This document shows, piece after piece, positions 12,456 through 22,741 of a stretch of 64,000 nucleotides of DNA. The notes beneath the pieces were generated by a model, which saw only the letters and a list, made by a program, of their open reading frames with translations, did no database searches and was not told the DNA's origin. The DNA is from Trissonchulus latispiculum (Eukaryota; Nematoda; Enoplea; Enoplida; Ironidae), in assembly GCA_030248195.1 (NCBI GenBank), contig JASAND010028778.1, forward strand, positions 1 through 64,000. Reading direction: 5' to 3'. Every line of letters starts with the position of its first letter. Position 1 is the stretch's first letter. The position numbers were made by a program, and so were the translations under genes.

Positions 12456-12545
12456 GATGGTATATAAAGTTCTCAGATAACCCTTATAATAAAAAAGTTC
12501 CAGCCAAAATCCGAAAATGTGGGTTTTTCCCCCCCATGGCTATAC

Positions 12546-13340
12546 CCCCCCGACCCCCCCCCAAAATTCGGACCTCAGAAAATTCAAAAAATGGCCTAAA
12601 AACGCAAAATTTATTTTAACGCTTTTTTCGTCAAAACAAGGCTTGTTTTTATCGTTTTAGGCGTTTTTACACCGTTTTAAACCGATTTTAAGCCAAAATT
12701 TGAGAAAAAATTTTCAAAAAATGACCATTTTTTAGCAAAATTTAGCAACTTTTTGGCCCCAAAAAAAGTGCTGGGGGTTCGGGCGGGGGGGGGGTAACCA
12801 AAAGTGGGGGGAGGGATAGTCAAAAAATCTGGGGGAGGGGTAAAGTTGGTCGAAAATTTGGGGGGATACCCCCCAACCCCCCCCCCCCCTTGGGGAAACT
12901 ATGCCCCAACCAAAATTTCCAGGGAAACTCACACGAAGCCCATTTCCAGAAAACAATTGGAAAAATGTTTCTAATTTTTTTCCATAACTTTTCTGATTGT
13001 TTACCAAAACTGTTTCTAATAGTTTTCTATATTTTTCTAATTGTTTTCTTGTGGTTTTCTAATTAATTTCTCTTTAATTAATTAATTAATTTAATCTCTC
13101 TAATTTTTTCTAACCAGACACCACTTTCTAATTGTTTTCTGAATTATTTCTAATTGATTACACAATATTTTCTTATTTGTTTCGAATTAATTTCTTAATA
13201 AAAGTTAACATTTTCTTATTGTTTTCTAATTAATATAAATTGTTTTCAAAAATGTTTCTAATGATTTCTGATTGTTTTCAGAAACGCCTCTTCCGTAGCT
13301 TGCAATTTTTTCTTATTGTTTTCCAGATTATTTCTAATGT
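12546..13340. repeat. repeat C copy 1 with TTTTCTAATTG array
   Basis: The segment 12,560-12,900 matches 21,670-21,880 and, more weakly, 25,960-26,180 (landmarks AAGGCTTGTTTTTA, ACCGTTTTAAA, GTGCTGGGGGTTCGGG). It is followed by an irregular array of TTTTCTAATTGTTTTC units (about 12,950-13,340) that is inverted relative to the array at 21,280-21,600. The two arrays share the boundary GAAGCCCATTTCC. Noncoding. Confidence 0.55.
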
Positions 13341-13888
13341 TGATTCGACGATATCTCACTGCTGCTTATCACCACTAATGTCACTAACATTTTATGGTTT
13401 GGGATTAGGCCAAAGAAAATCTAACTTCGGAGAGGAGATAAAACATTTATCTTTAAAAGTTTTCAGACAAAATGTTATTTTAATTAACTTCCTAAAAATA
13501 GTGAGTGTTCTTCATTTTAAGCAAGATGTTAAAGAAAATTTGCAAGATTTTTTAGTGAAACGTCAGAAAATCTTAGGGTGGGTCTGGCAAATTTGGGTGG
13601 GTGGGGTTTGGGATTTGTCAATTAGGTGGTGGGGCCATATTTACTTAATTTAATTAATATATGTTACATGTATAGCGCAGAGGGAAAAACTACCCTGGAG
13701 GGTGTTCTATTGTAGCTCCCGCTGCATTTTGGAATTTTTGGTCCCAACTCCCAACATGTGGGTTAGAGAGGGTCAACTTTGGGGGGATCAACCCTGAACT
13801 ACTGAAAAGACCTACATAGCCCAAAACGGATTACAGTTTCATAGAGGATATGTCTCGAACTTAACGATGGTGTATGCAATTTGGCTCT
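13341..13888. other. no recognisable feature
   Basis: A 137-codon open frame (13,240-13,653) crosses into this stretch, but it starts inside the simple repeat and has no recognisable domain, so I do not call it a gene. Confidence 0.4.

Positions 13889-13951
<63 letters not shown>
13889..13951. repeat. (TA)n microsatellite
   Basis: About 31 uninterrupted TA dinucleotides directly abutting the hairpin end of repeat A copy 3. Copy 2 is likewise followed by ATATATATA, so the repeat may insert at, or generate, TA tracts. Confidence 0.9.
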
Positions 13952-13953
<2 letters not shown>

Positions 13954-15246
13954 TAGGGGTCGCGGCAGCGACCCCTATAATATGTGTGAAAAGTGGCTGG
14001 AGACAGTGTAAAATAAGCTGCGCAGAAGCTGCGCAAAATCCTGCGCAGATTTCATGCGCAAATTGTAGAGCACATCGAGTTTAGTATGTCTGTGAAATTT
14101 CAGCCCCGTATCACTTACCGTTAAAAAGTTGCGCCCCGGACCGGTTATGGCGGCGATGTTTTTTTTCCCGGTTTCTCCTATTTGATGGTTGTATTGTACA
14201 TAATGTTCGCCGCTTTCACGTGGTCTGCAGCGGTGGGCCAACCTAAAGGGCTATGGGGTCTAGTAGTACCCTCTAAAGAATTTAAGAATCACAACTTTTT
14301 TTGCGCCGCAGCTGCGCCACAACGCCGCAGTGGCGCCGCAAAGTCGGCTCATAGCGAAAAGTGACCATTTTTGTGGTCGTTGCTCAGGTCGAACGTTACG
14401 AGTTGGAGTTGATTTCTTTTTATATTCAGAAATTACATATATTGAACTAACTAACGGTCCAGGTTGCGTTTCTCTATCACTTCCCTAGCGACCACAGTGG
14501 CCCGTCAAAGATGGCGAAAATTCGAAAAATGAAAAATCGAAATTTCTCGCTATCTATTTAACTTTGAAAGCTCAAATCTTCCATACAATGGTTTTCTGGC
14601 ACGGAGAATCGATTCCCGCAGTCAGTTTTACCGTCAGACCCACCCATCTTGCTGGGCTGGTTCCACTTTGCCTTCGGGAGGGTCAAGTCGGAAACCGCTT
14701 CCTGGAGGTCCATAGTAGGCTCTACCTGGCCTCTCAAAACTTTGTCTATAGGGGTTTTCTGATGCGCCCAGCTCATCCCCGGTGTCCGTTTTGCCGTCTG
14801 ACCCACCCATCTTGCTGTGCTGGTTCCACTTTGCCGTCTGGAGGGTCCGGTCGGTACCGACTTCCGGGAACACCATATAGGACTGTACATAGCCTCTCAA
14901 AACATTGTCTATAGGGGTTTTCTGGTGGGCCGAGCTCATTCCTGGCATCCGTTTTGCCGTCTGACCCACCCATCTTGCTGTGCTGGTTTCACTTTGCCAT
15001 CTGGAGGGTCAGGTCGGTGGGAGGTCATGGGGTCAAAAATGAAATTTTCCAAAAGTGGTCAAATTTGGTATCAAATGAAAGCCCTCAGCGAGCTGAGCAA
15101 CTTTTGTCATAGAACTGCATGCTCAAAGTGGCTGTAGAGTGCTGTGGTGGGGTGGGGTGGGGACTTAGGCGATTTTCGGTCAAAAATGAAATTTTTCAAA
15201 AGTAATCAATTTTGGTATGAAATGAAGGGGTGTAAAGGGCCACATC

Positions 15247-15504
15247 GTGGGGCATTGCAGGCTCAGGCGGTTTGGCCAAGTTGTCTGTTACAACTGCAAC
15301 AGTCCTGGGCACAAAAGTAGGTACTGTCCATTCAGAAACTCTGCTAACCAATCTTTAGCAGGGGTCACTCCCGCGATCCGAATTCTTCCGCGTTCTCGGT
15401 CTCCCCTGCTGCCAGATCCTTCACCTGTTCATACTTCCAGTTACACCTACGCTGAAGTTCTCACAAACAGTTTGGATATCTCAAATTTCCCACCTCTATT
15501 CTGA
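15247..15504 (+). pseudogene. LINE ORF1 3' part with CCHC zinc knuckle
   Basis: Nucleic-acid-binding ORF1 protein of the LINE, lacking its N-terminus. About 85 codons remain. A knuckle of the form C-x2-C-x4-H-x4-C (CYNCNSPGHKSRYC) is clear, and the sequence just upstream, ending GHIVGHC, looks like the second half of an earlier knuckle cut by 5' truncation. A Pro/Ser-rich tail follows. The frame ends about 155 bp before the ORF2 frame opens. There is no true start codon, because the element begins within the gene. Confidence 0.65.
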
Positions 15505-15658
15505 TGGCCAGGCCACGGTAGGAAGGCCGATGATGATTTTCCTTCGGCACCTTCAAGGAGCAATTGTGTAACTGAAACTATACTTACTGCTGCTGATACT
15601 TCTGTTGCCGCTGTTGTCACTACTACTACTACTACTACAACTAGTCACGATTTGAAGG

Positions 15659-18034
15659 TTGTTACTGTGTAACATGCGTAGTATATGTAACAAATTCTTA
15701 AATTTTCATTTTGAAGTGTGCATGCAATATGAGTATCCAGATGTAATTTGTCTAACCGAAACTTGGCTAAATTCAGACTGCCCTGATAGTTTATTCTTGT
15801 GCAAAAATAGCTATTCCATCTATCGAAAGGACAGACCAAATGGGAGAAGGGGGGGAGGTGTGGCTATTCTTGTAAAGAGTGGATTGAAAAGCAGCGAACT
15901 ACCGCTACCTGAACTGGGAACATTAGAGGGAATAGCCGTAGAAATTCGGAATTCAAACTCAAAATCCTCCTACATTTTCTCAACGTTTTACCGCTCGTCC
16001 GTTACCGATGTCAATTGTCTGACCACCCTTCAAACCGTTTTAAACTTTCTTAACCTGAAAAAGGTACCGGTTGTAGTGTGCGGGGATTTTAACTTGCCGG
16101 GTGTAGATTGGCAAATCCCAACAGCACCAGAGACTTTTTCACAGGCTGCTTTTTTAAATGTCTTTTTGGAAAACGGGTTCACCCAGAAAGTTACGTCTGT
16201 TACTAGGGGAAATGCTATTTTGGATGTGGTGTTTGAAAATTTACCAAATATAGTGTCCAACGTTGAAGTTCGACCGCCAGTGTCTAATGGTGACCACAGT
16301 GTTGTTCGTTTCTCTACGTATGTGAATATAAATATGTCTGAAGATAAGAGTGGTTTTGTGACATGTTGGGAGAGGGCTGATTATGTGGCTATAATGATGA
16401 AATTAGAATTAATAAATTGGCCAATTCTGTTTCAACAAAGGTCATCCGTAAACGAAAAGTGGGAAATTTTTAAGACTATTTGTTTGAATCTTATTGATGA
16501 ATACGTGCCTAAAAAGATGTGCAGGAACAGTAGAAAACAGAAGTTTCCTAGGCACATCAGACGTTTGCTAGCTAAAAAGAAAAGTCTGCATAAGAAACTC
16601 AGGAGCACCGCTGACCCAATAAGCAAAAATAGGTACTTAAATGTCAGCAGTAGCTGTGATAAGGCTATAAAGGACTACTTTACAAGACGAGAAGCAAAAG
16701 TTTTAGCAAGTCCATCCAGTGCAAATTTTTATAGTTTTGTAAAGAATAAATTATCTTCACCTAGTGGTATACCAGTTCTAACGAATGGCGATTTTTCAGC
16801 TGATTGTGATAGCGACAAGGCAAATTTGTTAAATTCTCAGTTTCAGTCTGTATTTGTTTGTGATAACGGGGTCCCCATTGTCACTGAAGCACAGCCAGTG
16901 CAGGATATTTTAGAAAACTGCATGTTTACGCGGAAAGATATTATTGATGCAATCAGTGCGTTACGGTATAAATCTGCTTCAGGACCAGATAAAATTCCAT
17001 CTCAGTTTTTGAAAAAATTTAAAACGCAGCTCTCTGTTCCTTTGCAAATTATTTTTCAACAGTCTTTCGAGGAAGGGGTTTTACCAAAAGACTGGTTGGT
17101 TGCCCATGTAGTTCCAATTTTCAAAGGTAAAGGGTCTCGGTCGGTACCAGAAAACTACCGACCTGTGTCGCTGACCAGCATCTGCTGTAAAGTAATGGAG
17201 AAAATTGTTAAGAAATACTTATTACGTCATCTGCTTTGTAATAACCTGATTTCTGATGATCAGCATGGGTTCATGTCGAAACGTTCAACACAAACCCAAC
17301 TGTTAGAATGTTTGAATTTGTGGACCCGCTTCAGGGATATGAAAATGGGGGTGAAAGTTTTATATATTGACATTAGCAAAGCTTTTGATTCTGTATCTCA
17401 CGTTAAATTGATGACTAAACTGGAGTCTTTTGGTGTGACAGGGAGGGCTTTAAACTGGATAAAGAGTTTTCTCGGTGGGCGGTCACAGTATGTTAAAATC
17501 AACAATGTCTTGTCCAGCAGGGGTGAAGTTATTAGTGGCGTACCGCAAGGGAGTGTTCTTGGCCCTATTCTTTTTCTTCTGTACATAAATGACTTGCCTA
17601 ATTCTGCTGTTAGCAGTAACTCTAAAATATTTGCTGATGACACCAAAATATCCTTGGCTGGAAAAACTCAAGCTGATTTTGAACATCTTAAAATCGATTC
17701 CGAAAACGTTTTCAACTGGGCTGGTCGAAACCAACTTTCGGTTGCTTTAAACAAGAGTTTGTTGCTAGAAATTGGGGAACCAATGCTGCAGACCGATTTT
17801 GTCGTTAATGACTCGGTAATTCCAAGGGTTAACGTAGCGAAAGATCTTGGGGTTTTTGTTTCATCTGATTTAAAGTTTTCGACACATGTCGACAAAATTT
17901 GTGCCAAAGCATACCAAAAAATAGGTATTATTTTCAGAACCTTTTGTTGTAGGGATGTAAAATTTTTAGTAGCTATGTTTAGAACTTATGTTAGACCACT
18001 ACTTGAGTATAATTCATGTGTATGGTCTCCTTAG
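15659..18034 (+). CDS. LINE ORF2: endonuclease + reverse transcriptase (stopped early)
   Basis: Enzyme that nicks the target and reverse-transcribes the LINE RNA. An apurinic-endonuclease-like domain fills the first 220 residues, with the TETW, GDFNL (about residue 142) and GDHS (about 211) motifs. The reverse transcriptase follows: NYRPVSLTS, DISKAFDSV (about 568), GVPQGSVLGP (about 627) and the catalytic FADD (about 658). The frame starts right after a TGA at a TTG codon, so the real start is unclear. It ends at a TAG (18,032-18,034) inside the usual C-terminal region, and the same frame stays open beyond it to 18,274. The family is CR1/L2-like by these motifs. Confidence 0.85.
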   Translation: MLLCNMRSICNKFLNFHFEVCMQYEYPDVICLTETWLNSDCPDSLFLCKNSYSIYRKDRPNGRRGGGVAILVKSGLKSSELPLPELGTLEGIAVEIRNSNSKSSYIFSTFYRSSVTDVNCLTTLQTVLNFLNLKKVPVVVCGDFNLPGVDWQIPTAPETFSQAAFLNVFLENGFTQKVTSVTRGNAILDVVFENLPNIVSNVEVRPPVSNGDHSVVRFSTYVNINMSEDKSGFVTCWERADYVAIMMKLELINWPILFQQRSSVNEKWEIFKTICLNLIDEYVPKKMCRNSRKQKFPRHIRRLLAKKKSLHKKLRSTADPISKNRYLNVSSSCDKAIKDYFTRREAKVLASPSSANFYSFVKNKLSSPSGIPVLTNGDFSADCDSDKANLLNSQFQSVFVCDNGVPIVTEAQPVQDILENCMFTRKDIIDAISALRYKSASGPDKIPSQFLKKFKTQLSVPLQIIFQQSFEEGVLPKDWLVAHVVPIFKGKGSRSVPENYRPVSLTSICCKVMEKIVKKYLLRHLLCNNLISDDQHGFMSKRSTQTQLLECLNLWTRFRDMKMGVKVLYIDISKAFDSVSHVKLMTKLESFGVTGRALNWIKSFLGGRSQYVKINNVLSSRGEVISGVPQGSVLGPILFLLYINDLPNSAVSSNSKIFADDTKISLAGKTQADFEHLKIDSENVFNWAGRNQLSVALNKSLLLEIGEPMLQTDFVVNDSVIPRVNVAKDLGVFVSSDLKFSTHVDKICAKAYQKIGIIFRTFCCRDVKFLVAMFRTYVRPLLEYNSCVWSP

Positions 18035-18430
18035 TTATTGGGCGATATCCGAAAACTAGAAACAGTCCAAAGACGATTCACGAAACGTATTCCCCAATTA
18101 CAAGAACTCAGTTTTGCTGAAAGGCTAAAGGTAACTGGTCTCGAGACGTTAGAATTTCGAAGATTAAAAACAGATCTAGTGCAGGCGTTTAAAATTATCC
18201 ATGAAATCGACAAAGTTAACAGCGCAGAATTCTTTACCTTTGCATCAATTGTGGGAACTCGAGAAGTGTGCTGAAGTTGAAGGCGCATAGGACCCGTTTA
18301 GATTGCAGGACACATTTCTTTAGTAATAGGGTAATACCGGTATGGAATAGTCTCCCCGATAATGTATATAGCTATGGCTACAAACCAGTCAATTTTCAAA
18401 CATCTAATTGATAAAATTGATTTCTCAAGG
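18035..18430 (+). pseudogene. LINE ORF2 C-terminal remainder
   Basis: Continuation of ORF2 after the in-frame TAG: about 80 codons with the VQRRFTKR motif typical of the CR1/L2 C-terminus. A TGA at 18,272-18,274 then ends this frame. A further shifted frame still carries the FFSNRVIPVWNSLP signature at about 18,316-18,357, near the true end of such proteins. So the copy holds both a nonsense mutation and a frameshift. Confidence 0.65.
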
Positions 18431-18965
18431 TTTCTAAAGTACAGTGTGGAAGCATGACTGTACATAAGTAGTGCAATATATATACCTACGAAAATTGCTA
18501 TGTAGCGTTTGTATTATGCATATGTTGTTGTCGTTTTATGACGAATTTATACGTGTGATATATAAATGTAGGGGATCGTGCTTCTGCGCGAATCCCATTT
18601 TGGTCAATTTGTTCTACTCTGTCTGTTATTGAAATTCTGACCAAAATAAACCTTAGTTGTTGTTGTTGTTGTTGTTGTTGAAAGCCCTAAGTGAGCTGAG
18701 CAACTTTTGCCATAGAACTGCATACCCAAAGTGGCTGTAAAGTGCTGTGGTGGGGTGGAATGGGGACTTGGCGATTTTGGGTCAAAAATAAAATTTTTCA
18801 AAAGTGGTAAAATTTTGGTATCAAATGAAAGCTCTACCTGAGCTGAGCAACTTTTGCGGTGTCGAATTTATGCCTTTCTCAATCGGAATTTAAAGGATAG
18901 ACATAGGCCCAACACACATATTATCCCCTTTTGTGCGGAGCATTTTTGTTACTTGTATATATATA

Positions 18966-19923
18966 CCTGTGGTGCGACCTGAGTACACCTAGACTCGGCG
19001 GGAAAAACACATGTGCGGGAAAAAATTCATGTGCGGGAAAAACCCATGTGCGAGAAAAACCAGATTTAAAAATGAAATATTTTTCTAATCATTACCAGCA
19101 AAGGATAAATTCATGCATTTCTTAGCTCAATAGAGCATCCCGATCAATTTCCAGGGGCTAAAATCTGAGTCTGACATGGCGCCATTTCAAGCCAAATTTT
19201 TGCTTAAACGCTTAAACTGCAGAAATTACGCAAATTTCAAAAATTTACAACATTTTCCTACGTTTACGTCGTGTTATATAAACACACAAAATTTTCAAGT
19301 CAATTTGACATGAACTTTTGCAAAAATATTGATATTTTTAAATGCAGATGTACTAAAATGACCCGCTCTTTCGAATGGTATAGTCAAAACTGTTCAGGCA
19401 TGCTTCCAGCAAAAATTTCGGAAGGGTTTTTTCCCGCATTGGGTTCTTCCAATGGGTTTGGTCAAAAATTTCTCACCAACCGTAACTACTGTTAGAGAGA
19501 TGTTTTATGGCTCATTTGGAAGCTCTTCGCAAGGCCTCATACGTATATATATACATAATCGTTAGATTTTCGAATTGTCGCTTAATAAAAAGTTGTAGTC
19601 AAAATTCGAATTTTGGGCTTTTATTTCCCGCCGCGCTATATACGTATATATACGCATATTGCAACGCTATTTTTAAAAAAATATTTACATGACTTTATGT
19701 TTGCTTAATAAGACCTGAGAAACGGAATCAATAAACGTCAGGCAAAGGTTACGACCCCCCTCTAAACTTTGGAAGGACCCCTTCTCGTAGACTGATAATT
19801 TTGAATAATTACCCGAATAATTTTGTTAAACACCATGCTAAAATTACAAAAACTTCAAACATTTACCCAGTAAAAGCAAATTTTCGCAGCATTTTAAACG
19901 ACTAAATATACATAAGAGCAGTG
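18966..19923. other. noncoding stretch with short tandem repeat
   Basis: A short array of CATGTGCGGGAAAAA units (about 17 bp, three to four copies) lies at 18,995-19,065. The rest is AT-rich with no supported gene. Confidence 0.45.
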
Positions 19924-21012
19924 TAGCCATGGGGGGAAAAAGCCACCCCCTTTTTGGGGGGAAAAACCCCCACCCGTCTCCTGGACCAAGGGTTGGAGCT
20001 ATGAGCTCCAAAACATAGCAGCAGAAAGCGCGACTCTTTCTTACCTATGCATGCAAAGATCAAGTCATTTGGTTCACTCCTGCTCATTTTATGACATTTT
20101 GAAAATGACACCTACTTTTTGGTCCAACCATGCCAAAATTTTGCAAAAGTTTGGACAATGTAACTTTTGACTGGGTTGGGCTAGAAAAGTGTTGCAAATA
20201 TCTGCAATGATGGCAAGTCTTCCTCTTTGCACACAGCCAAAATTAGATCGGTCCGGTGCACCGTTGGTCTGGCACATTGCCAAATGTGGCGGGGGGAAAA
20301 CCCACTTTGGGGGGGGTGGAAACCCACCCAATTTTTTTGAAAAATTTTTTAACAACCAAACAGGGAAACAATTCAACACTATAGCACGGTACTATCGAGG
20401 ACGCTGTATCATCCTATGGTGTCAGATTTGGATAATTTTGCTTCCCTGGCTGGCTAGGCGCTAGGGGCCAAAAACCCTGAGAGTGCCATTTCGGCACTGG
20501 AGGACCCAGGACAGGTCCAATTGTGGATTTTAACAGCCAAATGAACGTAAAAACCATTCTCTATACGATAGACTTATAAGTTTTATCAAATTACACCGTT
20601 TTTAGCATGTTTCAAAAATTGCCCTATGTTTTTATGTGTTAAACTTTATGAAACCTGTCCGTTTGATGCTGCATTTTCAATGGCACATGAAATCACAAAA
20701 AAGGTACCTAGATCGGGTTTTTGATTTATATATACTAGCTTAAAAAAGAGTTGAATGTTACACCGGAAATGTCCAGAATAGCGCTACGACAATTTTTGAG
20801 ACCTGTGAGGGGTGGGTTTCCCCCATTGGAGCTTTTTCCCCCGCTACTTTTTGGATTATACCGGCCTAACGGTACAACCTAGCGAAGTGCAAATGGGCTT
20901 AAAAGATAGATCTAAGTACGCCAAGTACGATGGTATATAAAGTTCTCATCTAGCCCTTATAATAAAAAAGTTCCAGCCAAAATCCGAAAATGTGGGTTTT
21001 TCTCCCCATGGC
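19924..21012 (+). repeat. repeat B, copy 2 (uninterrupted)
   Basis: Ends TAGCCATGGGGGG and its inverse CCCCATGGCTA, 1,089 bp apart. The body matches copy 1, with landmarks GAGCTCCAAAACATAGCAGC and GTCTGGCACATTGCCAAA. It gives the empty site for the hAT-like insertion in copy 1. No coding frame. Confidence 0.65.
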
Positions 21013-21280
21013 TATATATACATAGCGTATTTAAACTAAAAATGCAATTTCAACATTACGGTATGGTTGTATGGTTGACGAAATTTTTACGGCGATCCCC
21101 CCAACCAGCAGGTCCCCTCCAACCAAAACCTGAGCCACCCCAACATCCAAGCTTTTCTCGAAGTTCACTGTGCTAAAACCAATACTAAGCACTTCTGATA
21201 AATTAAATATAAGAATCGGGTTTGGCCAGCAAGAAAAACTATCAATTAGACAGCAAAAAGTGAAACAAAATAATTATTCA
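21013..21280. other. no recognisable feature
   Basis: Short spacer with C-rich patches; nothing else seen. Confidence 0.4.
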
Positions 21281-21900
21281 TGGTATTTTGCGAGTTAGAA
21301 AACAATTAGAAAACAATTGGAAAAATTTTCATATTTTCAATTTTTTCTAATTAGATATCAATTTGAAAACAATTAGAAAAATATTGGAATTCTTTTCAAA
21401 TTGTTTTCTACTCAGGAAAACATTTAAAAACATTCAGAAAACAATTAGATATTATATCGATTTTGATTTCTAATTGATTTCTAATTTGGAAATCATTTAG
21501 AAAAAAATTAGAAAAAAATTTGGTAATGTAGAAAACAATTAGAAAACAATCAGAAAAAATTATTTGTTTTCTAATTGTTTTCTGGAAATGGGCTTCGTGT
21601 GTATGGGGAGGGCAGGGCCCCCCTCAACCCAAATCCCCGTTACACCTATGCCTCCAACCGCCCCCCCCAGAATTAGGATGCCCTTTTTTCATCAAACTAA
21701 GGCTTGTTTTTAACGTCTTAGGCGTTTTTGCACCGTTTTAAAGCGATTTTAGGTCAAAATTTTAGAAAAGTTTTTCAAAAAATGACCACTTTCGCCCAAG
21801 TTTAGCTAACTTTATGGATCCAAAAATTGTTGGGGGGTTCGGGTCGGGGGGGGGGTAGCCAAAGGATGGGGGAGGGTAAATTCAAAAAATCTGGGGTGGA
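21281..21900. repeat. repeat C copy 2 with inverted AATTAGAAAACA array
   Basis: The array 21,281-21,600 of AATTAGAAAACAATTAGAAAAC units is inverted relative to 12,950-13,340. The segment 21,670-21,880 matches 12,610-12,800 in direct orientation. Poly-G/C runs lie between. No coding content. Confidence 0.55.
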
Positions 21901-22741
21901 AAAAAGGTAAGGTAAAGTAAAGTAAAGTAAAGTGACCACAAATCGGTAGCAAAAACTGAAAATCTCGTAGCGGGTAGCGGAAACTTGTCGTTTAGGTGGG
22001 GTGGTCCCCCCCAACACAGCTATGCCCCTGGCCTGGGTGCATCCGCCGGCTCCGCTATCTCCGCCTTTATTCGATTTCGAAACCCCCCTACCAATTGTCT
22101 TCGCTAAGCCATTTTCTGATTGAAAAAAATTGAAATTCAAAAATTTATTTCTCCCGCTTGCGTTAGAAATACTTGTGACCAAACGAAATTTGTAGGTAAT
22201 CAAACGTCAGCTTTCTAATGACGCCAATAGTTTTTCAAAATATGAATTTGAGGGGCTGGCATGAAGTTAACTCATAGGTACAGTTTTTTGAAAATTTCTT
22301 TTTACTCAATCCGGAACAAATGAAACTTTATCGTGGAACAAACGTGATCAAACGTGATCAAACGATTGGTACTATTCAATCGTTTGGTCACGGATTTGGG
22401 GGGGCCAAAGCGATGGAGGTCCAACCCCCCCCCCTGGTGAAACTATGCCCTCCCCCCCTAAAAAATTTTTCTACCCCTCCCCTAACACAGGAAGAACTAT
22501 TATGGGTAAAATCGTTGTAAAATGCTGCGTAAGGTACAACGATTTTACAACGATTCTACCACGGAATTTTAATGAAATTTTAATATTTTTTAATGGATTT
22601 GTTTATATCAGTTTTTTCCACGAGATTTTAAGGAATTTACAACGGTTTTTCCTCGGGTTTTATACGTATTTACAGTAGTTTTACCACGTTGTAAAATCGT
22701 GGTAAACCTGTTGTAAAATAGTTGTAAATTAAATTGGACCA
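21901..22741. repeat. simple and short dispersed repeats
   Basis: An AAAGT pentamer tract lies at 21,907-21,940. From 22,500 to 22,735 variants of GTTGTAAAATCGTGGTAAA recur in both orientations. It may be the remains of the noncoding end of the transposon whose coding part follows. No gene. Confidence 0.35.

Larger units (their letters stand above)
10015..12543 (+). repeat. repeat B, copy 1, split by a hAT-like insertion
   Basis: The ends read TAGCCATGGGG(T/G)G and its inverse. The body (10,015-11,027 and 12,464-12,543) is about 90 percent alike by eye to 19,924-21,012. The two halves join exactly when the element at 11,028-12,455 and one copy of its 8-bp duplication are ignored. No coding frame. 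Class unknown; it is a nonautonomous DNA element by its inverted ends. Confidence 0.6.
15227..18680 (+). mobile_element. CR1/L2-like non-LTR retrotransposon, 5'-truncated
   Basis: The element starts inside ORF1 (mid zinc-knuckle region) and continues with an endonuclease-reverse transcriptase ORF. It ends in a (TTG)n tail at about 18,655-18,680, a short microsatellite tail typical of CR1/L2-type LINEs. It sits in repeat A copy 3, with 2-3 bp (AA or GAA) shared at the junctions. One nonsense codon and one later frameshift make this copy inactive. Confidence 0.85.
13952..18965 (-). repeat. repeat A, copy 3, interrupted by a LINE
   Basis: Inverted full-length copy: 13,952-15,226 plus 18,681 to about 18,965. 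The terminal stem lies at 13,953-13,978. Internally, a 160-166-bp module with CCCACCCATCTTGCTG is tandemly repeated three times (14,639, 14,799, 14,965). The two pieces join in phase with the module seen intact at 15,058-15,098, showing that the LINE inserted here. Confidence 0.7.

Noticed and set aside
13240..13653. 137-codon open frame
   Set aside because: It begins inside the TTTTCTAATTG simple array and has a composition that follows the repeat; no domain.
14558..15137. Several overlapping 85-116-codon frames on both strands
   Set aside because: They run through the 160-bp tandem modules of repeat A and are open in many frames at once.
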